From positions 44,762-108,761 of the forward strand of contig VGWJ01000001.1 of assembly GCA_016873635.1 (NCBI GenBank): 64,000 nt of DNA. The letters are read 5' to 3'. Below are positions 39,301-47,403 of the stretch, piece after piece. The DNA is from Lentisphaerota bacterium (GTDB lineage: Bacteria; Verrucomicrobiota; Kiritimatiellia; UBA8416; VGWJ01). Made by a program: the position numbers and the translations under genes. Under the pieces are notes generated by a model. The model searched no databases. It was not told where the DNA came from and saw only the letters and a program-made list of their open reading frames with translations. How positions within the stretch are numbered: the first letter of the stretch is position 1; each line of letters opens with the position of its first letter.

Positions 39301-40127
39301 CCATGCGAGAGCAGATATCCGAGATCGGCCGGCGGATGAGCGTGCTCGGCGGGCGGCTGGCCCGCGCGGCGGGCGCCGCGGTCGTGCGCCTGCTGCGCAG
39401 CCCGCCCGTCCGCGCCGCGGGCGCCTTCGCCGCGCGGCTGGAGCGGGCCGCGGGGGCGGCCCTGTCGCGGGCGCTGCGCAGCCCCCCGGTCCAGGCGGCC
39501 GTGGCGGTGTTGCGCGCGCAGAGCGGGCGGCTGATCCGCGCGACCGGGCCCGCGCTTGTGCGGCTGCGCGACAGCCGGTTCGTCCGCGCCTCGGCCGCCG
39601 CCGCCGGGGCCGCCTTCGGGCGGCTGCGCGAGAGCCACCTGGGCCGCGCGACCGGACGCGCGTTTCTGCGCCTCATGGATACGCGGGCGGGCCGCGCGGC
39701 CCAGGCCTGGGTCCTGCTGGCCCGGACGCGCTGCGTCGTGCTGGCGCAAGACCTCGTCATTTTCTGGCTGGGCAAGGGCATGACCTCGGGCGAGCGCGCG
39801 CTGCTGGACCGCGTGCGCGGCGGCCGCGACCCGGACTGCCTGATGCGCACGGGCACGCGGGTGGACGTGGGCGAGTGGTGCAACCAATGGTGGGGCGGCG
39901 GCCGGGTGTGGGTCGCCGTGCTGGGGCGTGAACTGGCGATGCTGGCCCACGGCCGGCGCCCGCACGTGGAGCGGGTGCCGACGGCCGAAATGGGCGCGAG
40001 CCAGTACAACCCCGTCACGGGCGAACTGATCCTGGCCAGGTCCGCGGACGATACGGTGCGCAGGCTCAGAGTGCCGCCCCTGGAGGGGTGGCGCCTGCTG
40101 GGATACATGACGGGCAAAGGAGACTAG
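39297..40127 (+). CDS. Arg/Ala-rich degenerate-repeat protein, unknown function
   Basis: I do not recognise a family. Residues about 20-140 are a run of amphipathic helical repeats built around R-[LA]-[LR]-[RD]-S-x-x-V-[RQ]-A: VRLLRSPPVRAAGAF, SRALRSPPVQAAVAV, VRLRDSRFVRASAAA, GRLRESHLGRATGRA. A semi-hydrophobic stretch (VVLAQDLVIFWLG) follows, then a globular C-terminal part (VDVGEWCNQWWGGGRVWVAV ...LEGWRLLGYMTGKGD) of about 110 residues. No signal peptide is seen. The ATG overlaps the stop of the giant TPR gene (ATGA), and the ExbB-like gene follows after 2 bases. Close coupling suggests it links the TPR proteins to the channel, which is inference. Confidence 0.6.
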   Translation: MTMREQISEIGRRMSVLGGRLARAAGAAVVRLLRSPPVRAAGAFAARLERAAGAALSRALRSPPVQAAVAVLRAQSGRLIRATGPALVRLRDSRFVRASAAAAGAAFGRLRESHLGRATGRAFLRLMDTRAGRAAQAWVLLARTRCVVLAQDLVIFWLGKGMTSGERALLDRVRGGRDPDCLMRTGTRVDVGEWCNQWWGGGRVWVAVLGRELAMLAHGRRPHVERVPTAEMGASQYNPVTGELILARSADDTVRRLRVPPLEGWRLLGYMTGKGD

Positions 40128-40129
40128 CC

Positions 40130-40783
40130 ATGCTGGAGATGATCATACTTGGTGGCGCGATGATGGTTCCGCTGGTGACGGAGAGCGTTCTGGCTCTGGC
40201 GGTTCTGCTGGACCGGTTCATGGCCTTCAGGGCCAACGCGCGCGTGGACGTGCGCACGCTGCGCGCCAAGGCGGTGGCCCTGTTGAACGAGGGTCGGGCC
40301 GAGGAAGCGGTGGGCCTGTGCTTCAACACGCCGGGCCCGGTGTCCGCGGTGCTGGCCGCGGGCATGCAGTCGTACCTCAAGCACCGCGGCAGCACGAAAC
40401 GCGTCGATTCCCTGCGCGCGGTGGTGCAGGACGCCATGCAGGACTACACCAACCAGGCCATGCGGGCCGTCGAGAGCCGCCTGAACATCCTTTCATTCAT
40501 CGGCAGCTCCGCGCCCCTGTTCGGCATGACCGGCACGGTCACGGGCATGATCCGCTCGTTCAACGCCATCGCCGCCGCCGGCGCCATGGAAGGCAGCGTG
40601 GTTGCCGCGGGCATCTCGGAGGCGCTGATCACCACGGCCGCCGGGCTGCTCATCGCCCTGGGCGCGGTGATTCCGTACCACTACTTCGTGTCGCGCGTGG
40701 AAGGCATCGAGACCGAGGTGGTCGAGGCGGCGGCGGAGCTGCTGGACTTCATCACGATACGGCACTCCGGGTCCGCCGACTGA
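40130..40783 (+). CDS. exbB: MotA/TolQ/ExbB-family proton channel protein
   Basis: This is an inner-membrane subunit of an ExbB-ExbD/TolQ-TolR type motor that turns proton flow into mechanical work. The 217 residues include an N-terminal helix (LVTESVLALAVLLDRFMAF), a cytoplasmic loop, a family segment LFGMTGTVTGMIRSFNAIAAAG (about 135-157) and a last helix (ALITTAAGLLIALGAVIPYHYF). AAAGGAG precedes the ATG. Two ExbD genes follow at once, as in other motor operons. Whether it works like ExbB, TolQ or the gliding-motor AglR cannot be told from sequence. Confidence 0.9.
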   Translation: MLEMIILGGAMMVPLVTESVLALAVLLDRFMAFRANARVDVRTLRAKAVALLNEGRAEEAVGLCFNTPGPVSAVLAAGMQSYLKHRGSTKRVDSLRAVVQDAMQDYTNQAMRAVESRLNILSFIGSSAPLFGMTGTVTGMIRSFNAIAAAGAMEGSVVAAGISEALITTAAGLLIALGAVIPYHYFVSRVEGIETEVVEAAAELLDFITIRHSGSAD

Positions 40784-40797
40784 GGAGACTCCGCGCC

Positions 40798-41211
40798 ATG
40801 CCCTTTAGCCTGCGGAAGCGACAGCGCGAAAGCCGGGTGCCGATCGACTCGTTTTCGGACATCGCTTTCCTGCTGATCATCTTCTTCATCCTCACGACCT
40901 CCATCCGGCGGCTCACGGGATTCAACACCGAGCTTCCGGCCGGGGACAAGTCCGCCACGCCCACGACCGAGAAGACGCCCACGGTGGGGCTGCAGGTGGA
41001 CCGGGTGCTCTTCAACGACAGTCCGGTTTCGCTGGAGGAGCTGAAGACGCAGCTGCTGGCGCGCAAGTTCGCCTCCAGGCCGCCCGGCGATCGCGTGGTG
41101 CTGCTCGACGCCGGGGCGGAAGTGGTCTACCAGGTCTATTTCGAAGTCATGTCCATCATCACCGCCGCGGACGGGGTGGTGGGAATTCTCAGCGAGGAGG
41201 AGGGCAAGTGA
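40798..41211 (+). CDS. exbD: ExbD/TolR-family protein (first copy)
   Basis: The 137-residue single-pass protein has a basic cytoplasmic tail and one transmembrane helix, DIAFLLIIFFILTTS, whose leading Asp is the proton-carrying residue of the family. A short periplasmic domain follows (VGLQVDRVLFNDSPVSLEEL ... VVLLDAGAEVVYQVYFEVMS). GAGGAG lies upstream. It partners the ExbB-like protein and overlaps the second ExbD gene (GTGA). Confidence 0.92.
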   Translation: MPFSLRKRQRESRVPIDSFSDIAFLLIIFFILTTSIRRLTGFNTELPAGDKSATPTTEKTPTVGLQVDRVLFNDSPVSLEELKTQLLARKFASRPPGDRVVLLDAGAEVVYQVYFEVMSIITAADGVVGILSEEEGK

Positions 41212-41624
41212 AGCTGCGGCGCAAACGCCGGGGCCCCATCAGCATGCCCGTGGCCAGCATGGGCGACATCGCCTTCCTGCTGATCATTTTCTTCATGGTG
41301 TGCAGCAATTTCGCCAAGGAGGCGAACATCCGCTACAAGTCGCCCTCCGCCCAGGACGTGGCGGCCGTGCGCGAGGCCGGCCTGTCCGTGGTGGTGGACG
41401 ATCAAGGGCAGATTTACCTGAACGGCCGCGCCCTGGACAGCGCGGCGACGCTGGAGGGCATGCTGACCTCGATGCTGCGCGACAAGACGGATGCCGTCCA
41501 GCGCAACGTGCTGTTCAAGTGCGACCTCAACGTCGCCCGGAAGGTTTTCGAGCCGGCGCTGGACGCCATCGTGAGCGCCGGCGGGGTGGTCGTGGCCGTG
41601 GGCGAAAGACGCAGGAAAGAGTAG
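41208..41624 (+). CDS. exbD: ExbD/TolR-family protein (second copy)
   Basis: The 138-residue protein has the same plan as its neighbour: basic tail, helix DIAFLLIIFFMVCSN with the conserved Asp, and a periplasmic domain (LSVVVDDQGQIYLNGRALDS ... VLFKCDLNVARKVFEPALDA). The GTG start overlaps the previous stop, so the two are made together and may form a heterodimer in the motor, as TolR-like pairs do in gliding motors. Confidence 0.92.
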   Translation: MKLRRKRRGPISMPVASMGDIAFLLIIFFMVCSNFAKEANIRYKSPSAQDVAAVREAGLSVVVDDQGQIYLNGRALDSAATLEGMLTSMLRDKTDAVQRNVLFKCDLNVARKVFEPALDAIVSAGGVVVAVGERRRKE

Positions 41625-41636
41625 GAGGAGAATCAA

Positions 41637-42104
41637 ATGACGACAGGCAATGAGGACTACGCCCGGCATTCGCCGGACAAACTGCTGAACGTGTTCTCGA
41701 AGGGGCGATTGGTGTTCTGGTGCGTCGTGGCGATCGGAGTTCACGCCGTGATATTGCTGGGCACGTCGACCGGATACGTCCGCGACAGGTGGATCGACCC
41801 GGAGGGCGCGATCGCGCGCAAGGAGGCGGCGGAAGCGGCGTTGAAAGCCGGAAAGGGCGGCATTCCGGCGACGTCCGCCACCGGCACGGTCGCGACGGCG
41901 GCAGCCGCGACGACGAACGGCGCAACCGCGGCGGCGTCCGAAAGCGGAACCAACGCGACGATGACCATCGACGGCGAGGTCGTTCCGGCGGACCGCACCA
42001 ACGCGGCGGTGATCAAGCGCATCACGGAGGCGGCCAAACCCGAAGAGATACCGGAGAAACCCGACGAGCTGGGGATCACGCTGGAAGACACCAGCGTGAG
42101 ATGA
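41637..42104 (+). CDS. small TonB-like single-pass membrane protein
   Basis: The 155-residue protein has one N-terminal transmembrane helix (VFWCVVAIGVHAVILLG) with Ala32-x3-His36, close to the Ser-x3-His pattern by which TonB contacts ExbB-ExbD. A flexible Ala/Thr/Gly-rich periplasmic stretch follows (about 60-105). The chain then becomes charged and ends exactly with GITLEDTSVR. A near-copy of this ending (GVRIEDTSIR) occurs in the protein encoded at 43801. GGAGGAGAA precedes the ATG. No TonB C-terminal domain is present. It is probably an adaptor between the motor and another envelope protein. Confidence 0.65.
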   Translation: MTTGNEDYARHSPDKLLNVFSKGRLVFWCVVAIGVHAVILLGTSTGYVRDRWIDPEGAIARKEAAEAALKAGKGGIPATSATGTVATAAAATTNGATAAASESGTNATMTIDGEVVPADRTNAAVIKRITEAAKPEEIPEKPDELGITLEDTSVR

Positions 42105-42217
42105 TGCGGCGGCGCGAACGGAGATGGCGGACGAACGGCGGGCGGGCGCTGCCGCGCCCGAGAACGAGGGAAGGGCTGTCTGAGGCGGCCGTCCCGCCGG
42201 GCGCCGGCTGAGATCTT

Positions 42218-43804
42218 ATGCGTTCTTTCAGGTTCCAGATTTCCTGGCCGATCCGGCTGTGCCTGCCCATGGGCGTCATCGGCGCCTTCGCGGCGCGCCA
42301 GGCGCTCCTGCTGCCGGTGCGCTACGAGGCGGTTCAGGCGCGTTTTCCGGCGATGCGTCCGGCCTTCGCGGCGCAGGGCGTCGGCGATCTGGCCGAAGCG
42401 CTGGTCTGGGTCGGCGGGATGGCGGCGGGGCTGCTGGCGCTGGTGGCCCTGGCCGGTCTGCTGCTGCGCGGCCGCTGGGTGCTGGGCCTGGTGCGCAAGG
42501 CCTGCATCGCGGCATGGCTGGCGGTGTGGTTCTACAGCGTGGTGCTGGGCAAGGCCACGGGCGCGCTGCAGACGCACAACATCGAGATCGAAGGAGCGGC
42601 GCCCGATTCCTACAACGTCTTCATGTGGCGCTGGGATCTGCTGTGGCCCGCGCTTCTGGCGGGGGTGGCGTTCGCGGCCATCTACCTGCTGGCGTGGCGC
42701 CGCGCCGCGATCGCGGCCTGGACGGGCAGGGAGTCGGACGAGCCGGGGCCCGGCGACCTGGTCCTGGAGAACCTGCGCGCGCACGGCGCGGACCCGCGCT
42801 TCCGCAAGAGCCTGTGGTCCAGCGCCTGGACGCACATCTTCGTCGTGCTCATCCTGCCCTGGCTGCTGACCTACTTCGGGTGCGTCAATCCCTACCGGGT
42901 TCCCAAGGGCAGCGGCACGCCCGCGGTGGCCGTGGCCCGGGTGATGAAAGTCGAGAAGAAGAAGACAAAGAAGAAGCGCCTCGTCGTGAATCCGCAGTCG
43001 GCCATCTCGTTCCACGTGCCGGATCTGGACGATTCGAAGATCGAGCGCATCGTCGAGGAAATCAGCCGCGTCACCTACAAGGCCGACCCCAGCCGGGTCA
43101 TGGCCAGCGCCGGCAAGATGGGCGTGGGCGGCGGGAAAACCGGCGGGTGGCCGGACGGCATGGAGAACCACCTGGTCCGGCTCATCCGGCTGGAGTACAA
43201 CGGGCCGGGATGGGACGACGGCATGGACGTGGTCTCCCGCGCGGACCTGAACTTCCTGGACGCCTTCCGCAAGATGACCGGGTTCAACGTGGCCACCCGG
43301 CCGGAAAGCCATTCCATCGGTTTGCTGGCCAGGTACCCCAAGGGCTATGCGCCGCCGTTCGTGTACATGACCGGCGACGGCGGGATCAACGTGTCCGAGC
43401 GCGAAGTGCGCATCCTGCGCGAGTACCTTTACGGCGGGGGAATGCTCTTCGCCGACTGCGGCAGCCGGCACTGGGATGGCGCCTTCCGCAGCCTCATCGC
43501 GCGCGTTCTGCCGGGCGAGCCGCTGCGGGTGATCGCCGACGACGACATCATCTTCCAGATCCCCTTCGCCTTCCCCAACGGCGCCCCGCCGCTGTGGCAC
43601 CACGGCGGCAACGACGCCCTGGGCGTCAAGCACAAGGGCCGATGGGTCGTCTTCTACCATCCCGGCGACGTCAACGACGCCTGGAAGACGGGCCGTTCCG
43701 GCATGCGCAAGGAGCTGGCCGAGGGCGCCGTCGAGATCGGCGTCAATATCCTGTACTACTCATTCACGCACTATCTTGAACTGACGCGCAAATACAGGCG
43801 GTGA
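42218..43804 (+). CDS. polytopic membrane protein with TonB-like helix and DUF4159 domain
   Basis: The 528-residue protein has four hydrophobic helices in the first 165 residues and a fifth, SSAWTHIFVVLILPWLLTYF, with Ser202-x3-His206, the TonB-type motif. After it come a Lys-rich segment (VEKKKTKKKRL) and then a periplasmic DUF4159 domain from about residue 308 (LVRLIRLEYNGPGWDDG, FVYMTGDGGINVSEREVRIL, EYLYGGGMLFADCG). DUF4159 resembles a class I glutamine-amidotransferase-like fold, usually without known enzymatic activity. Position just after ExbB-ExbD-ExbD supports coupling to the motor. The 113 bases before it hold nothing recognised, and its first codons carry a TTTCAGG-like heptamer. 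Confidence 0.8.
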   Translation: MRSFRFQISWPIRLCLPMGVIGAFAARQALLLPVRYEAVQARFPAMRPAFAAQGVGDLAEALVWVGGMAAGLLALVALAGLLLRGRWVLGLVRKACIAAWLAVWFYSVVLGKATGALQTHNIEIEGAAPDSYNVFMWRWDLLWPALLAGVAFAAIYLLAWRRAAIAAWTGRESDEPGPGDLVLENLRAHGADPRFRKSLWSSAWTHIFVVLILPWLLTYFGCVNPYRVPKGSGTPAVAVARVMKVEKKKTKKKRLVVNPQSAISFHVPDLDDSKIERIVEEISRVTYKADPSRVMASAGKMGVGGGKTGGWPDGMENHLVRLIRLEYNGPGWDDGMDVVSRADLNFLDAFRKMTGFNVATRPESHSIGLLARYPKGYAPPFVYMTGDGGINVSEREVRILREYLYGGGMLFADCGSRHWDGAFRSLIARVLPGEPLRVIADDDIIFQIPFAFPNGAPPLWHHGGNDALGVKHKGRWVVFYHPGDVNDAWKTGRSGMRKELAEGAVEIGVNILYYSFTHYLELTRKYRR

Positions 43805-45051
43805 TCGTGAAGTTCTTCGAATACTTCGGCGTGGTGGGAACCCTGTCGGTGCTGGCCTGGATCGGCGCGGCCTACGCGCTGGCGCGCAGCCGGCACGACA
43901 AGCCCAACAGCTGGCGCTGGCTGTTCGGGGCGCTGGCGGCCGCGGTGCTGGCGACGCGTCTGGGGCGGGCCACGTCCGACGCGATCATGAACGCGCGGAT
44001 TGACGACCGCGAGCAGATCGCCATGACCCTCAAGGAACACGAGGAGATGGCCGATGACATCGAGAAGCAGAAGCTCACCGCGCGTTTCGCGGAGGATTCC
44101 CCCGAAGACGTGCTGGCCGGCAAGGATCTGACGGCTCTCAAGGAAGCCAAGGGCGAAACGCCGGAAGGAACCGCGGCCGGGACGGAGGCGGGCGCGTCCG
44201 CCGGCGAGACGTCCCTCAGCGGCGTTACGGCGGCTGAGGCGCCGCCGGATGTTGTTCCCGCGTACGCGCGGGGCGGCAAACGGACCCGCGCGGAGGGCAA
44301 GAAGGTCGGCGGCGATGGCAAGGTCGGGGTCAGGATCGAGGACACGAGCATCCGTTACATGAAGGCCGACGACCTGGCGGCGGCGAGGCGCCTGGATCGT
44401 CTGAACCGGCTGGCGATCAGGCTGCTGCTGCTGGGGACCCTGGGAATGATGGCGTCGGACTACCTGCGGGCCTTCAACCGGACGCTGACCACGCGCTGGC
44501 TGGTCCCGATCGGCGGGCCGTGGCTGGACGCGATTTCGCCCAAGGCGCGGCTGGTGCTGATAACGCCGCCCGGCGCGGCGGCGCTGTCCCCCGCGGACTA
44601 TGCCGGGGCGGCAATGCGGCGCGGCGAGAACGTAATCTACTTCGGCGGGCGCGATCCGTGGGACGGCGCGGCGCGCGTGGCGCGGGTTTCCGTGCGGACG
44701 TGGATCGCGTGGGGCGTGACGAAGCTGGTGGCCGGCGCGCCGGGCGTGCCGGCCGGCGCGGAATTCCTCCTGGACGGCGCCTGGTTCGGCCGCTACGCGG
44801 TCGTGATGCCCGGATCGGACGGCGCGGAGGCGGTGCTGTCGGAGCTGATCGCGCTGCTGAGGCGCCGGCGCGAGACCGGCGCCGCGGCGCGGCGGACCTT
44901 ACACCTGGTATGGGCGCGCGCCGAGCAGCCGGCCGGCGAAATCCTGAGGGCGCTGCGCGGCGTGGCCGGCGACACCAACGTGCGCCTGGCCGTCTGGGCC
45001 GGCGCCGCGGAAACGGCCGGACTCCGCGCGGCCTTCGACGAAATCCGCTGA
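43801..45051 (+). CDS. membrane protein with EDTSIR motif, unknown function
   Basis: The 416-residue protein has one or two N-terminal hydrophobic helices (residues about 8-55), a cytoplasmic or periplasmic Ala/Glu-rich segment, and the motif GVRIEDTSIRYMKADD at about 176-191. Another helix follows (LAIRLLLLGTLGMMASDYL), then a C-terminal domain of about 190 residues with LVLITPPGAAALSPADYAG, ENVIYFGGRDPW and LHLVWARAEQPAGEILRALR, suggestive of a Rossmann-like fold. I do not recognise the family. The GTG start overlaps the DUF4159 stop (GTGA). The motif shared with the TonB-like protein points to a common partner, which is inference. Confidence 0.65.
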   Translation: MIVKFFEYFGVVGTLSVLAWIGAAYALARSRHDKPNSWRWLFGALAAAVLATRLGRATSDAIMNARIDDREQIAMTLKEHEEMADDIEKQKLTARFAEDSPEDVLAGKDLTALKEAKGETPEGTAAGTEAGASAGETSLSGVTAAEAPPDVVPAYARGGKRTRAEGKKVGGDGKVGVRIEDTSIRYMKADDLAAARRLDRLNRLAIRLLLLGTLGMMASDYLRAFNRTLTTRWLVPIGGPWLDAISPKARLVLITPPGAAALSPADYAGAAMRRGENVIYFGGRDPWDGAARVARVSVRTWIAWGVTKLVAGAPGVPAGAEFLLDGAWFGRYAVVMPGSDGAEAVLSELIALLRRRRETGAAARRTLHLVWARAEQPAGEILRALRGVAGDTNVRLAVWAGAAETAGLRAAFDEIR

Positions 45052-45332
45052 CGGCGGCGGCGATGATCGCCGGCCGCTGCATACAGGAGGCAGTAACCGG
45101 CCGGGCGGGTGCGTATGGCAATACGCAGGCAGACGCGCCTCCTGCGCCACGCCTTGGCGCCTTTCTCGTCGCCAGGCCAGGATAATGCTGGCTTTCCGGA
45201 GCGGAAGGGCTAGATTCTCGCGGGTGCGCCGCGTCCGGCCCGCGTGGCATGTTTCCTGCGAAAACATGGCCGGCGCAAGGCGGGCGTTGATCTAAGAATA
45301 GAAATGCCGCGCAGCGGCGAAAGGAGAACGCG
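45052..45332 (+). promoter_or_regulatory. structured leader region upstream of moxR
   Basis: This 281-base gap has no gene but several nested inverted repeats: outer CAGGAGGC (45084-45091)/GCCTCCTG (45137-45144), inner TGCGTAT/ATACGCA (45110-45127), GCGCC/GGCGC (45144-45160) followed by CTTTCT, CATGTTT/AAACATG (45249-45269), and GCCGC/GCGGC just before the AAAGGAG site of moxR. It may hold a terminator for the motor genes plus a leader for the MoxR genes. No known riboswitch class was recognised. Confidence 0.4.
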
Positions 45333-46343
<1,011 letters not shown>

Positions 46344-46425
46344 GAGTGAGATCAGGGGGCAGGCGTCAGCCTGTTCTCTGTCGCGGGAAAGAACACGGAA
46401 GCCGATGACGGACGCCGTTCCGTCC

Positions 46426-46467
46426 GACCCCCGACCCCTGACACCTGACACCTGAAACCTGAAACCT
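46426..46467 (+). repeat. array of six tandem 7-bp repeats (GAmmCCY type)
   Basis: Six consecutive heptamers fill this stretch: GACCCCC, GACCCCT, GACACCT twice, GAAACCT twice. The left part of the same gap (46352-46369, TCAGGGGGCAGGCGTCAG) is roughly complementary. The array ends 15 bases before the DUF58 start codon. Confidence 0.85.
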
Positions 46468-46482
46468 TTCCTGGGAACCGCC

Positions 46483-47403
46483 ATGGCCAACGGCAATACC
46501 AACAGCCTGACTATCGACCCGAGGCTGCTGGAGCGTTTGAAGGGAATCGAGCTGAAGTCCCGCTTTCTGGTGCGCGGGTTCTATGAAAACCGCCACCGCA
46601 CCAGGGACTTCGGCGCTTCCAACGAGTTCATCGAGCACAGGGACTACCAGCAGGGCGACGACATCCGCCGCATCGACTGGCGCGTCTTCGCCCGCACCAA
46701 CCGGCTGTTCGTCAAGCGCTTCGAGATGGAGGCGAACATGCGGGTGCACTTCATCCTGGACACCTCGGATTCCATGCGCGTTCCGGCCGAGGACCGCCGC
46801 CCCACGAAACTGGACCTGGCCGCCTGCATCACCGGCGCCGTGGCGATGATGGCCGTCTCGCAGCAGGACTCGGTCGGGCTGTTCTGCATCGGCGACAGAA
46901 TGGAGGAAGCCATCCCGGCGCGCCAGGGGATGCGGCACCTGGCGCAGCTCTACCAGCACCTCGGGGCTCCGCGGGGGAGGGGCGGCGGCAATTTCGGCGA
47001 GGTGGCATGGGAAGTCATGCGGCGGCTGGGGCGCAGGGGCGTGACGTTCCTGCTGACCGACGCCCTGGATCCGCTCGATCCCATTTTCGAGACGCTGAAG
47101 GGGCTCATGGTGCGTGAGCAGGATGTCACGCTCCTGCAGGTGCTGGACGAAACGGAGCTGACGTTTCCCTTCGACAAGATGACCGAGTTCAGGCACCCGG
47201 AGTCCGGGCGGCGCATCATGGGCGACCCGCTGGCGCTTCGGGCCCGCTACCTCGCGCGGCTGGAGGCCCACCAGGAACGGATTCGCGCTTTCTGCCACCA
47301 GCAGGGGGTGGACTATCTGCGCGTGCACAACGGGGACGACCTGATCACGCTGCTGTCCTCGCATTTTCTGCAACGCCTGGTGCGCAGGAGCATTCGATGC
47401 TGA
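46483..47403 (+). CDS. DUF58-family VWA-like protein
   Basis: DUF58 proteins are soluble VWA-like partners of MoxR. The 306 residues show the family signature DYQQGDDIRRIDWRVFART and LFVKRFEME (about residues 65-90), then a VWA core with HFILDTSDSM, DSVGLFCIG and GVTFLLTDALDPL. The DUF58 C-terminal part (ARYLARLEAHQERIRAFCHQ, DYLRVHNGDDLITLL) completes it. It sits 139 bases after moxR, a gap holding a heptamer array, and overlaps the BatA-like gene by 7 bases. Confidence 0.94.
   Translation: MANGNTNSLTIDPRLLERLKGIELKSRFLVRGFYENRHRTRDFGASNEFIEHRDYQQGDDIRRIDWRVFARTNRLFVKRFEMEANMRVHFILDTSDSMRVPAEDRRPTKLDLAACITGAVAMMAVSQQDSVGLFCIGDRMEEAIPARQGMRHLAQLYQHLGAPRGRGGGNFGEVAWEVMRRLGRRGVTFLLTDALDPLDPIFETLKGLMVREQDVTLLQVLDETELTFPFDKMTEFRHPESGRRIMGDPLALRARYLARLEAHQERIRAFCHQQGVDYLRVHNGDDLITLLSSHFLQRLVRRSIRC

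Noticed and set aside
46426..46467. Tandem heptamers considered as a CRISPR or iteron origin
   Set aside because: The units are only 7 bases without spacers; no replication initiator gene or AT-rich unwinding region is adjacent.
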